Shown: piece by piece, positions 1 to 9,041 of the stretch
Numbering within the stretch: the first letter of the stretch is position 1
Layout: each line of letters begins with the position of its first letter
NCBI RefSeq assembly: GCF_003206495.1
Contig: NZ_NKUF01000017.1
Coordinates: 1-64,000 of the forward strand
Direction: 5' to 3'
Source: Gluconacetobacter entanii
GTDB taxonomy: Bacteria; Pseudomonadota; Alphaproteobacteria; Acetobacterales; Acetobacteraceae
DNA: 64,000 nt
The notes under the pieces: model-generated
What the model saw: only the letters and a program-made list of their open reading frames with translations
The model's database searches: none
Told to the model about the DNA's origin: nothing
Position numbers and translations under genes: made by a program

Positions 1-99
1 ATGTCTCACCGCTGGGATGGGAACACATCAACCTCACCGGCGAATATCGCTGGCCTAAATCCTTAGCGTAGGATTTCGCCCCATCCCGCAAACGACCCC
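1..99 (+). mobile_element. Right end of a Tn3-family transposon with its 38-bp terminal inverted repeat
   Basis: Positions 62-99 form a 38-bp terminus that, read from its outer edge on the minus strand, begins GGGGTCGTTTGC and ends TACGCTAAG. This is the outline of Tn3-family ends (GGGG at the tip, ACGCTAAG at the inner border). The transposase reading frame enters from the window edge and stops inside this repeat, which is usual in the family. The next five bases, TGAAG (100-104), would be one copy of the target duplication. The rest of the element lies outside the window, so the duplication cannot be confirmed. Confidence 0.8.
3..71 (+). CDS. tnpA: Tn3-family transposase TnpA, C-terminal tail only (partial)
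   Basis: Frame 3 reads VSPLGWEHINLTGEYRWP followed by KSLA and a TAG at 69-71. SPLGWEHINLTG(D/E)Y is the hallmark C-terminus of Tn3-family DDE transposases, which cleave and join the ends of replicative transposons of this class. Only 22 residues of a protein of roughly 1000 residues are present because the window begins here. The stop codon falls within the terminal repeat at 62-99. The subgroup cannot be assigned from so little sequence. Confidence 0.8.
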   Translation, partial: VSPLGWEHINLTGEYRWPKSLA

Positions 100-101
100 T
101 G

Positions 102-203
102 AAGGGACGGCCGGCGCTGGTGCCACTGTTGCAGAAGACGTATGAACTGCAATCCTCGCTCTGGCCCGCGCCGGTCGGGGAGGCGACGGCCACTGCGACC
201 TGA
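102..203 (+). pseudogene. 3' remnant of an unidentified gene cut by the Tn3-family insertion
   Basis: Directly after the transposon end an open frame of about 33 codons runs to a TGA at 201-203. Nearly every codon in this frame has G or C at the third position (for example ATG-free runs of CTG, GTG, CCG, GCG), as in the genuine genes of the window. The peptide begins KGRPALVPLLQKTYELQ and ends in an Ala/Thr-rich tail. A strong terminator follows seven bases later, which fits the true 3' end of a gene. I infer that the transposon truncated a host gene whose 5' part is on the far side. I do not recognise the family. Confidence 0.5.
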
Positions 204-209
204 GGCGGT

Positions 210-233
210 GGGGCATGGCCCCATGCCCCTTTT
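210..233 (+). terminator. Rho-independent terminator downstream of the truncated gene
   Basis: GGGGCATGG at 210-218 pairs exactly with CCATGCCCC at 221-229, and four T residues follow on the plus strand. It lies seven bases past the TGA at 201-203 and faces the leftward dppABC operon, so it separates the two units. Confidence 0.75.
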
Positions 234-258
234 GAAAAAATCTTCACCAGAAACTTTA
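230..258 (+). repeat. Dispersed repeat copy A (core TCTTCACCAGAAAC)
   Basis: The stretch contains TTTTGAAAAAA followed by TCTTCACCAGAAAC. The same combination occurs at 26209-26254 and, inverted, at 62411-62488. All three copies lie between genes, here between a terminator and the 3' end of dppC. This copy carries only one half of the longer inverted element seen at 62411-62488. Confidence 0.55.
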
Positions 259-260
259 TC

Positions 261-1085
261 TCATTTCCCCATAACCTTGCGCACACCTTCGCCCAGCAGG
301 TTGAAGCCCAGCACGGCGATCGTGATGGCAAGGCCGGGGAACAGGGACGGCAGGATGTCGATCCCCAGGTAATTGCGGCCATCACTCATCATCGCACCCC
401 ATTCCGGTGTGGCGGGGGCCACCCCCAGTCCCAGGAACGACAGGCTTGACGCCGTCAGGATGACCGATCCGGCCGTCAGCGTGGACTGCACCAGGATCGG
501 CCCCAGCGCATTGCGCATGATATGGACATGCAGGATACGCCACGTGCCGGCCACCAGCGTGCGGGCGGCCTCCACATATTCCGTGCGTTGCAGGCTGTGC
601 GTCAGGTTCTGCGCCAGGCGGGCATAGACGGGGATGGAAAAAAGCGAGATCGCCAGAAGCATGTTGAGAAATCCCGGTCCCAGCAGGCTGAGGATCAGCA
701 GCGCGAGCACGATCCCGGGAAAGGCAAAGATGATATCGACAACCCACATGACCGCCTGTTCCACATATCCCCCCACAAGCGCGGCCAGCATGCCCGCCAG
801 CGTCCCGGCAATGCAGGAGACGAGGACGCTGATGCAGACTTCGGCAAGGGAATAGCGCGTGCCATAGACGATGCGGCTGAAGACATCGCGCCCGAACGCA
901 TCCGTGCCGAACGGGTGGTGCCACGACATCGGCTGGAACGTGGCGTACAGATCCTGTGACAGCGGGTCGGCCGGACTGATGAGCGGGGCGAGGAGCGCAC
1001 CCAGCACCAGAAACGTGGTCAGCCCCATCCCCGCCAGCAGTGAAAGCGGCAGGCGTGTGAGCAGGACGCGAAAGGAAGCAGTCAT
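261..1085 (-). CDS. dppC: Dipeptide/oligopeptide ABC transporter permease DppC
   Basis: This inner-membrane permease subunit of a peptide-class ABC importer would pair with DppB to form the channel. The 274-residue protein has an N-terminal membrane segment (about residues 10-35), a periplasmic loop with the family's HPFGTDAFGRDVFSRI motif, then a binding-protein-dependent transport core with five further segments. The EAARTLVAGTWRILHVHIMRN region is the cytoplasmic coupling (EAA) loop that contacts the ATPases. I chose ATG at 1085 because GAAGGAG lies just upstream (1094-1100) and overlaps the dppB stop; a longer in-frame start at 1151 would run into dppB. It is the last gene of the leftward dppABC unit. 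Confidence 0.9.
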   Translation of the reverse strand: MTASFRVLLTRLPLSLLAGMGLTTFLVLGALLAPLISPADPLSQDLYATFQPMSWHHPFGTDAFGRDVFSRIVYGTRYSLAEVCISVLVSCIAGTLAGMLAALVGGYVEQAVMWVVDIIFAFPGIVLALLILSLLGPGFLNMLLAISLFSIPVYARLAQNLTHSLQRTEYVEAARTLVAGTWRILHVHIMRNALGPILVQSTLTAGSVILTASSLSFLGLGVAPATPEWGAMMSDGRNYLGIDILPSLFPGLAITIAVLGFNLLGEGVRKVMGK

Positions 1086-1098
1086 GGCGGGATCTCCT

Positions 1099-2019
1099 TC
1101 AGCTACGCCGTGCCCTGGGGTCAACCCGGGAAATGAGGATGTCGGCCGCAAGGTTGACCAGGATGACCGACAGGACCGCGACCAGCGTCACGCCCTCGAT
1201 CACGGGATAGTCGCGCCAGCGCACCGCCTCGATCATCAGGTGGCCAAGGCCGGGCCAGCCAAACACCGTTTCGGTCACCACCGCCCCGCCGATGACACTG
1301 CCAAGGTTCATGCCGATGACCGTAATGACCGGGGGCAGGGCATTGGGCAGGGCATGGCGCAGACACAGGCGCACAAGGCCCACGCCCTTTGCGCGGGCGG
1401 TGCGGATGTAATCACGCGACAGCACGACGATCATGCTGGCCCGCGTCATGCGCCCGATCAGCGCCATGGGCATCAGCGCAAGGGTCAGCGACGGCATCAG
1501 CAGGCTGGACCATGAATGCGCGCCCATCAGCGGCAGCAGGCCAAGGCGCACGGAAAACAGTTCCATCAGCAGCAGCGCGAACCAGAAATTGGGCACCGAC
1601 GCCAGCACGATCGTCATCCCCATGAAGATCCGGTCCCATATCCCGTCCTCGAACATCGCGGCGGCAAGGCCACCGGGGATGCCAAAACACAGCGCAAGGG
1701 CATAGGCACTCAGCCACAGCAGCAATGTATAGGGGAAATGACTGGCGATCTCGTGCCCCACCGACTGGCGCGATTCAATGGAAATCCCAAGATCCCCCTC
1801 CAGCGCACCGCGCATGAACCCGCCATATTGCTGCAGGACCGGCCGGTCCAGCCCAAGGCCATGATGCACCGCATCGACCGCATCCTGCGTCGCGGCGGGG
1901 CCGGCCAGCATGCGCGCCGGATCGCCGGGCAAGTGGCGGACCGCGACAAAGACCGCGAACGACACCACCAGCATCACGACCGGCAGCATCAGCAGTTTAT
2001 TGACGATACGTGCGTTCAT
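1099..2019 (-). CDS. dppB: Dipeptide/oligopeptide ABC transporter permease DppB
   Basis: This is the partner permease of DppC, 306 residues, the normal length for the family. It begins with a membrane segment (about residues 10-28) followed by the conserved RHLPGDPARML motif of DppB/OppB proteins. The transport core contains the EAA-type loop (YIRTARAKGVGLVRLCLRHALPN) and the characteristic TETVFGWPGLGHLMIEAV stretch near the C-terminus. Its ATG overlaps the dppA stop codon in an ATGA (2016-2019), so translation is likely coupled. The substrate cannot be read from the permease; the neighbouring M81 peptidase suggests peptides. Confidence 0.92.
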   Translation of the reverse strand: MNARIVNKLLMLPVVMLVVSFAVFVAVRHLPGDPARMLAGPAATQDAVDAVHHGLGLDRPVLQQYGGFMRGALEGDLGISIESRQSVGHEIASHFPYTLLLWLSAYALALCFGIPGGLAAAMFEDGIWDRIFMGMTIVLASVPNFWFALLLMELFSVRLGLLPLMGAHSWSSLLMPSLTLALMPMALIGRMTRASMIVVLSRDYIRTARAKGVGLVRLCLRHALPNALPPVITVIGMNLGSVIGGAVVTETVFGWPGLGHLMIEAVRWRDYPVIEGVTLVAVLSVILVNLAADILISRVDPRARRS

Positions 2020-3599
2020 GATCGGGACTGCCGGTTGCGTGTCACATGCGTGATGTCCAGCGCCCCGTCCGGCCGCACGACCAGTCCGGAGATATCCGCG
2101 CGCATGCCCACCAGCGTATCGCGGGTATAGATCAGCACGGCCGGCGCGTCGTGCATGATCATCTGCTGTACCTTTGCATAGATGGCCTTTCGGTTCTCCC
2201 CGGACGTCTCCACGGCCCCCGCGTTGATCAGCGCATCGACATCCGGGTCATGGAAAAAGCCAAGGTTGGCCCCCGCGGGTGCGGCAGAACCGCTGTAGAA
2301 CAGGGGACGCAACTGCATGTCCGCGATGAATCCCGACGACCATGATGCCAGTACGCCATCCAGTTGCAGCGCCTCCTTCTGCGCGGGACCGGCAAAGGCC
2401 TCGGACGCATAGACGCCGCCCTCCAGTCGCGAAATATGCAGCGTGATGCCTGATTTTTTCCACATATCCTGCAATGCCTCGGCAATGGGTTCGTCCATTT
2501 CCTGCACGGCAAGGCTGAATGTCAGGCCCGTGCCCAGCCCCGCTTCGGACAGGAGGGCGCGGGCGCGTTGGGGATCATATTGCGGGTCGGGCGCATAGCT
2601 GACGAAATAGGGGGAAACCGGCTGCAGCGGGGATCGTGCGGGCTGTCCCCTGTCACGCAGCAGGGCATGGACGAGTGCCTGCCGGTCGGTTGCGTAATTC
2701 AGGGCCTGACGGATGCGCAGGTCGGATCCCGCGCGCCGGTCCATGTTGATGGCAATCCAGTACAGCGGCCCATTGGCGTCATCATGGATGACAAAGCGGG
2801 GATCGCCCTGCATCTGCTGTGCATAAAGCGCGGGCAGGTCGCTTACGATATCGCTGTCGCCGGTATGCAGCGACATGTCCATGACCGAAGGTTCCGCCGA
2901 CCAGATCCAGCGCACGCTGGTGATCTCCGGCGGTGTGCCCCAGTACTCCGGGTTGCGTGACTGCGTGACATATTCAGAACTTTTCCATTCCTCAAACCGG
3001 AAAGGTCCAGTCCCGTCCGCATGCCGCGACAGGGACGCGCCGGCATAGGGCGATGTGACGAAGGCCTGACTGAAGGAAAGCAGCAGCAGGAAATCAGGGT
3101 AGGGACGGCGCAGGTGAAAACGCACCGTCATGTCATCATCCGTGGTCGTGACCGCATCGACGACGGCCATGAAACGGCTGCTTCCCGCAAGGGGCGCGTT
3201 CCGGTCCAGCAGGCGACGGAAACTGCGCACGACGTCCCCGGCCGTCATGGGGTGGCCATCATGAAACCTGACATTGCGGCGCAGGACGAAATCCCATGTC
3301 ATGCCCTGCGTGTCATGGGTCCATGTGGTCGCCAGCAGGGGATGGATGGTGCCATCCGCACCGGCACGCACCAACCCTTCATACATCGCGGTCAGGATGG
3401 AGGACGTATCCGTCGCCACCTGGTCCGCCGGGTCCATGCTGCGCGGGGGTTCTGTCTGCATGACGCTCAGCCCCCCGGACACCTGTGCCGCCGATGCAGG
3501 GGGCAGGGTCGTGGCCAGCATGCCGATGCAGGCGATGATGGTGGTGCGGAGCAGGGGCAGGCGGTACTGGCATGTCATATGGCGGCCACGATCACCCAT
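2016..3599 (-). CDS. dppA: Periplasmic peptide-binding protein of the ABC importer (SBP family 5)
   Basis: This solute-binding protein would capture the substrate in the periplasm and deliver it to DppBC. It is about 527 residues, typical of SBP family 5 (DppA/OppA/NikA). A signal peptide is evident, with a basic start, a hydrophobic stretch TTIIACIGMLATTL and a likely cleavage after ASA. Family landmarks include the STAR-like region LSVMQTEPPRSMDPADQVATDTSSILTAMYEGLV-type segment near residue 45-80 and RFHDGHPMTAGDVVRSF. The start is uncertain: ATG 3599 is used here, ATG 3578 would also keep the signal peptide, and a GTG at 3620 is possible. None has a strong ribosome binding site. It heads the leftward operon. 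Confidence 0.88.
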   Translation of the reverse strand: MGDRGRHMTCQYRLPLLRTTIIACIGMLATTLPPASAAQVSGGLSVMQTEPPRSMDPADQVATDTSSILTAMYEGLVRAGADGTIHPLLATTWTHDTQGMTWDFVLRRNVRFHDGHPMTAGDVVRSFRRLLDRNAPLAGSSRFMAVVDAVTTTDDDMTVRFHLRRPYPDFLLLLSFSQAFVTSPYAGASLSRHADGTGPFRFEEWKSSEYVTQSRNPEYWGTPPEITSVRWIWSAEPSVMDMSLHTGDSDIVSDLPALYAQQMQGDPRFVIHDDANGPLYWIAINMDRRAGSDLRIRQALNYATDRQALVHALLRDRGQPARSPLQPVSPYFVSYAPDPQYDPQRARALLSEAGLGTGLTFSLAVQEMDEPIAEALQDMWKKSGITLHISRLEGGVYASEAFAGPAQKEALQLDGVLASWSSGFIADMQLRPLFYSGSAAPAGANLGFFHDPDVDALINAGAVETSGENRKAIYAKVQQMIMHDAPAVLIYTRDTLVGMRADISGLVVRPDGALDITHVTRNRQSRS

Positions 3600-3642
3600 G
3601 TCGTTTCGATCTGTTGTCACTTATATCACATAAAAAACTTAC

Positions 3643-3683
3643 TTGACGAATGAAAGATCAATCAATGATATAAATTGATCTTT
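3643..3683 (+). promoter_or_regulatory. Promoter and overlapping inverted repeat for the ROK gene and divergent dpp operon
   Basis: TTGACG (3643-3648) and TGATAT (3666-3671) are separated by 17 bases, a good sigma-70 spacing for the rightward ROK gene. A perfect 10-bp inverted repeat, AAAGATCAAT (3653-3662) and ATTGATCTTT (3674-3683), encloses the -10 box. Such a site between a regulator and a divergent transport operon is a natural operator, so the ROK protein may control both arms. The site and spacing are visible; who binds it is inference. Confidence 0.55.
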
Positions 3684-3690
3684 AGCCGAA

Positions 3691-4824
3691 ATGGAGGGGC
3701 ATGTGTCCTGCCGGTCGCATGTGCAGCTGCTACGCCTGATCAACCAGTTCGGCCCCCTGAGCCGGGCGGAGCTGATCCGTCTTTCCGGACTGAGCAAGGG
3801 TGCCGTTTCCATGGTGACGGCGGACCTGCTTGCACACGGCCTGATTGAAACCCGCGACACGGTGCATGGGGGCGGGCGGCCGTCAATCCGGCTGGGCATT
3901 GCCGCGGACAGCGCATTTTTCGTCGGGATATCGCTCGCCGACCGTCCGGTCATGGTGCTGGGCGACCTGCACGGGACGATCCTTGACCGCCACGACATCG
4001 ACCTGCCGGACCGGGTGGAGGATATCGGCCCGCATGTGCGCCGCCTGATTGCCCGGGTCGCGCCCGAAGGGTCGATCCATGCGCAGCGCCTGCGTGGCAT
4101 CGGGCTTGCGGTGTCGGGACTGGTGGATGAACGGGGCGGGATATGCGTGCGTTCCACCCTGACGGGATGGGAAAATGCACCGCTTGGCCCCCTGATCACG
4201 CAGGCCTGCGGACTGCCGGCCTATGTCGAAAACGATGCCAATGCCCTGACCGTCGCGCAATACAGGTTCGGCCCCATGCGGGAGGCCTCGTCCTTCAGCC
4301 TTGTTTCCGTCGGGCAGGGGATCGGGTGCGGGCACATGTTCGGCGGCGAACTGTTCCGCGGGTTTCGGGGCGGGGCGGGGGAGATCGCGCACGCCACGGC
4401 GGAACCGGGGGGGCTGCCATGCCTGTGCGGCAAAACCGGCTGCCTTGATACCGTGGCCTCGCTTTCGGCCATTTCGCACCTCGCAACACGGGCAGGGCTG
4501 CCGGGGGACCTGGAGCAGCTTGAGCAGCTTGCGGCCCAGGGCAACCTTGGCGCGGTGGAACTGCTGCACCGCGCGGGCAGTGCGCTGGGCCTGATGATCG
4601 CGCAGATGGTGCAGATCATGGACCAGCAGCATGTGCTTGTCGTGCGGCAGGGCGGCGAACTGACGGGCCTGTTCGGGCGCGCGATGCGGCAGGCGGCGGA
4701 AGGCAACATCCTGCCGCAGCTTGCCCCCCGGCCCGAGATCATCACCGGCGACGTCATGGCCGATTCATGGGCATTCGGTGCGGCCAGCGTCGCGGCCGAC
4801 CGGTCGTTATTCCGCGAATTCTGA
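3691..4824 (+). CDS. ROK-family transcriptional regulator (NagC/XylR-like)
   Basis: The 377-residue protein has the architecture of ROK repressors. There is an N-terminal winged helix-turn-helix (about residues 8-60, with LSRAELIRLSGLSKGAVSMV as the recognition unit), then an ATPase-fold sugar-kinase-like domain. The zinc motif CLCGKTGCLD is intact. These proteins usually sense sugars, amino sugars or their phosphates. It is divergent from dppABC and starts the rightward unit ROK-M81-dppD-dppF-cutC. No strong ribosome binding site precedes ATG 3691, and the predicted transcript start is only about a dozen bases upstream, so a nearly leaderless message or a slightly later GTG start is possible. 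A sugar-sensing regulator on a peptide importer suggests a glycosylated or amino-sugar-containing ligand (inference). Confidence 0.85.
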   Translation: MEGHVSCRSHVQLLRLINQFGPLSRAELIRLSGLSKGAVSMVTADLLAHGLIETRDTVHGGGRPSIRLGIAADSAFFVGISLADRPVMVLGDLHGTILDRHDIDLPDRVEDIGPHVRRLIARVAPEGSIHAQRLRGIGLAVSGLVDERGGICVRSTLTGWENAPLGPLITQACGLPAYVENDANALTVAQYRFGPMREASSFSLVSVGQGIGCGHMFGGELFRGFRGGAGEIAHATAEPGGLPCLCGKTGCLDTVASLSAISHLATRAGLPGDLEQLEQLAAQGNLGAVELLHRAGSALGLMIAQMVQIMDQQHVLVVRQGGELTGLFGRAMRQAAEGNILPQLAPRPEIITGDVMADSWAFGAASVAADRSLFREF

Positions 4825-4842
4825 CAAAAGGGAAAACAGGAC

Positions 4843-6282
4843 ATGCGTATTGCCGTGGGCGGCATTCATATTGAATGCAGCACTTATAATCCGGTTCAGA
4901 CCCGGATGGAGGATTTCCGGGTCCTGCGGGGCGATGCCCTGTCGCAGGCGCCCTATTTTGCGTTCCTGTCCGATTACCCGGCGCAGTTCATCCCGACCCT
5001 GCATGCCCGCGCCATTCCCGGCGGTCCCGTCGCGGCGGAAACCTACCGCGCACTGCGTGACGAGTTCCTTGAGCGCCTGCGCGCGGCGGGGCCGCTTGAT
5101 GGTGTGTACCTGTCCATGCATGGCGCGATGTTCGTGCAGGGCATGGGGGATGCCGAAGGCGACTGGATCTGCGCCACCCGCGCCGTCGTGGGCGAGGATG
5201 TGCCCATTTCCGTCAGCTATGACCTGCATGGCAACGTGACGCAGCGCATCATCGACGCCATCGACATGTTTTCGACCTATCGCACCGCGCCGCACATCGA
5301 CGTTCAGGAAACGATGCGGCGGTCGGTCACGATGCTGGTGCGCTGCCTGACGGACGGCGTGCGGCCCCATGTCGTATGGGCGCCGGTTCCCGTCGTGCTG
5401 CCCGGTGAGAAGACCAGCACCGAGGACGAACCCGCGCGCGGCCTGTACGCCCGCCTGCCGGAAGTGGACCGGCGCGAGGGGATCTGGGATGCCTCGCTCA
5501 TGGTGGGGTATGTGTGGGCGGACGAACCCCGTGCGACGGCGGCTTCGGTCATGACGGGCACGGACCCCGCGGCCATGCAGGCCGCAGCGGTGGAAATGGC
5601 CACGGCGTACTGGGACGCCCGGACGAAATTCGAATTCGGCTGCTGGACCGGCAGCATAAATGAAACGCTTGACCGGGCGCTGCAAAGCACAAGCGCACCC
5701 GTGATCGTGGCGGATTCAGGTGACAACCCGACAGGCGGCGGTGTCGGGGACCGGATCGACGTGCTGCGCGCGCTGATCGAACGCGATGCACGCGATGTCA
5801 TCGTGGCCGGTATTGCCGACCCGCAGGCAACCCGCACGGCCTGCGCCGCGGGCGTGGGCGCGCAGGTCACCTTGTCGATCGGCGGTGCGCTCGATATTGC
5901 GGACACGACCCCGATCAAGGTGACGGGGGAAGTCCGCTTCGTCCTTGACGATCCGCAGGAGCGCGAACGTCAGGCGGTCATCGCCGTCGGCGGGATCCTT
6001 GTCGTCGTGGCGGCCCGGCGCAGGCCCTATCATAACATTGCGGATTTCACGGCGCTGGGCCTTGACCCGCACAAGGCGCGTATTGTCGTGGTCAAATCCG
6101 GCTACCTGTCGCCGGAACTTGCCACCATCGCCAATCCCGCGCTGATGGCGCTCTCCCCCGGTGCGGTGGACCAGCACGTGACCCGCCTTGCACGCCTGCA
6201 CAAGGTACGCCCGACATTCCCGTTCGATACGTCCTTTACATGGTCGCCCCATGTTTATCCTTCGGCGCGAAAGGCACGCTGA
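4843..6282 (+). CDS. M81-family metallopeptidase (MlrC/microcystinase C-like)
   Basis: The 479-residue protein matches the M81 family, whose founding member MlrC degrades linearised microcystin and its tetrapeptide in Sphingomonas. The N-terminus carries GGIHIECSTYNP with His9 and Glu11, and two further conserved histidines sit in SMHGAM (His93) and DLHGN (His129); these are likely zinc-site residues by family analogy. There is no signal peptide, so it should act in the cytoplasm on imported peptide. It lies 18 bases after the ROK gene and 3 bases before dppD. M81 genes often sit beside dipeptide transporters. The natural substrate is unknown; microcystin is only the reference compound. Confidence 0.85.
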   Translation: MRIAVGGIHIECSTYNPVQTRMEDFRVLRGDALSQAPYFAFLSDYPAQFIPTLHARAIPGGPVAAETYRALRDEFLERLRAAGPLDGVYLSMHGAMFVQGMGDAEGDWICATRAVVGEDVPISVSYDLHGNVTQRIIDAIDMFSTYRTAPHIDVQETMRRSVTMLVRCLTDGVRPHVVWAPVPVVLPGEKTSTEDEPARGLYARLPEVDRREGIWDASLMVGYVWADEPRATAASVMTGTDPAAMQAAAVEMATAYWDARTKFEFGCWTGSINETLDRALQSTSAPVIVADSGDNPTGGGVGDRIDVLRALIERDARDVIVAGIADPQATRTACAAGVGAQVTLSIGGALDIADTTPIKVTGEVRFVLDDPQERERQAVIAVGGILVVVAARRRPYHNIADFTALGLDPHKARIVVVKSGYLSPELATIANPALMALSPGAVDQHVTRLARLHKVRPTFPFDTSFTWSPHVYPSARKAR

Positions 6283-6285
6283 CAC

Positions 6286-7316
<1,031 letters not shown>

Positions 7317-7320
<4 letters not shown>

Positions 7321-8306
7321 GCACGCCTCCCTTACTGTCGGTTCGTGACCTGAGCGTGGAATTCCACGCCCCCCGCAGTCTGCTGGGCCGTCGCACCGGA
7401 AATGTTCAGGCACTGGACAAAGTATCATTCGATATCCATGCGGGCGAGATCGTCGGCATCCTTGGTGAATCCGGGTCGGGCAAGACCACGGTCGGCCGCT
7501 GCATGGTCCGCCTTCAGCGGCCGACGGCCGGGAGCGTCAGTTTCGAGGGACGCGACATCCATGCCCTGTCCGGACCGGACCTGAACTGGTACCGCCGTCA
7601 GGTGCAGATGATTTTCCAGGATCCCGCCGCAAGCCTCAACCCGCGCCTGAGGGTGCGTGATATCGTTGCCGAAGGGCTGGAAATCCACAGGATCGGTACG
7701 CGCGAAAGCCGCCGGCAGAAGGTGATCGACCTGCTGGCGTCCGTTGGACTGGGCGAAGATGCGCTGATGCGGTTCGCGCATGAATTTTCCGGCGGACAGC
7801 GCCAGCGTATCGGCATCGCCCGGGCGATGGCGGTCGGGCCACGGGTGATCGTGGCGGATGAACCTGTCTCCGCACTCGATGTATCGGTGCAGGCGAAGGT
7901 CATCAACCTGCTGCGCAACCTGCGCGAACGGTTGGGCCTCGCCATGGCGTTCATCTCCCACGACCTGCCGACGGTCATGTTCCTGTGTGATCGTGTCGTA
8001 ATCATGTATCTGGGCCGTGTCATGGAAATCGCCCCGATACAGGCCTTCCGCGCGCAACCCTTTCACCCCTATTCACGCACCCTGCTGGCGCTAGCCCCGG
8101 GACTGCGGCAGAGGGAAGAAGGCGACATGCCCGCCGCGACCGACCTGCCCACGGCGGCGCAGGACCTGCGCCACGGATGTGCGTTCCGTAACCGCTGTCC
8201 CCATGCCATGGCGGCCTGCACCACCGTGGTTCCCCCCCTGCAACAGGTCGCACCAGGCCGGTGGGTGGCCTGCCTGCGACCGGAGATATTTCATGACCCG
8301 TGTTGA
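7317..8306 (+). CDS. dppF: Peptide ABC transporter ATP-binding protein DppF
   Basis: Second ATPase of the importer, 329 residues. It has a Walker [10 protein letters not shown], signature [15 protein letters not shown], Walker [13 protein letters not shown] and the C-terminal Cys-containing segment [14 protein letters not shown]. The ATG at 7317 overlaps the dppD stop in ATGA, and [17 protein letters not shown] is a normal family N-terminus; the frame stays open further upstream inside dppD but that extension is not credible. Its own 3' end overlaps cutC by 14 bases. All five transporter subunits are therefore present, in two divergent blocks. Confidence 0.93.
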
Positions 8307-9021
8307 AATCTGCGTGGAAACCCCGCAGGGCATCGCCGCCGCCAATGCGGCCGGGGCGGACCGGATCGAACTGTGCGCCTCGCTCGATGTCGGGGGGCTG
8401 ACGCCCAGTGCCGGACTGATGCGGTGCGCGGCACGCGGCAATCTCCCCGCACTGGCCATGATCCGCCCGCGCGCAGGGTCATTTGTGTTCGACGGTGATG
8501 AGGCCGCCATCATGGTCGATGACATACGCGCGGCGCGTGAAGCGGGCCTGAAGGGGGTGGTGCTCGGCGCGATGCGGCCAGACGGAGGACTCGATCATGA
8601 CCTTCTGCTGCACCTGTCCGATCATTGCACGGGAATGGAGCGGACATTGCATCGTGTGTTCGATCTGGTGCGCGATCCTGCCGCGGAACTGGAATTCGCG
8701 ATCAGGGCGGGCTTTACCCGCATCCTGACCTCGGGACAGCGCCCGACCGCGCCGCAGGGTGCAGACTGCCTGGCGCGCCTCAATGCACTGGCGGCGGGCC
8801 GTATCACCGTCCTTGCCGGCAGCGGTGTGAATGCGGGCAATGTGGCGGCACTGATCCGCGCTACGGGCGTGGGCGAGGTCCATGCCTCCTGCAGGCGGCG
8901 TGCGCAATCTCTGGCGGATGACGGTGCATTTGGCTTTGGCCCGATGCCGGGCCTGACCGATCCTGACGCCGTCCGTGCCCTTATCGCGGCAGCGCGGGGA
9001 GCAGGGCAGGCAGCATCATAG
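8293..9021 (+). CDS. cutC: CutC-family TIM-barrel protein
   Basis: The 242-residue protein begins [31 protein letters not shown], which is the CutC N-terminus, and carries the DIRAAREAGLKGVVLGAMRPDG and RILTSGQ segments of this TIM-barrel family. CutC was named for copper tolerance in Escherichia coli, but that role is disputed and its reaction is unknown. Here it is co-translated with dppF (14-base overlap), well away from the copper genes at 58949-62397. This argues that it serves the peptide/M81 pathway rather than copper handling (inference). The start at 8293 is preferred over an upstream in-frame ATG inside dppF because of the family N-terminus. Confidence 0.88.
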   Translation: MTRVEICVETPQGIAAANAAGADRIELCASLDVGGLTPSAGLMRCAARGNLPALAMIRPRAGSFVFDGDEAAIMVDDIRAAREAGLKGVVLGAMRPDGGLDHDLLLHLSDHCTGMERTLHRVFDLVRDPAAELEFAIRAGFTRILTSGQRPTAPQGADCLARLNALAAGRITVLAGSGVNAGNVAALIRATGVGEVHASCRRRAQSLADDGAFGFGPMPGLTDPDAVRALIAAARGAGQAAS

Positions 9022-9041
9022 AAAGTCGGAACGGTCAGACG

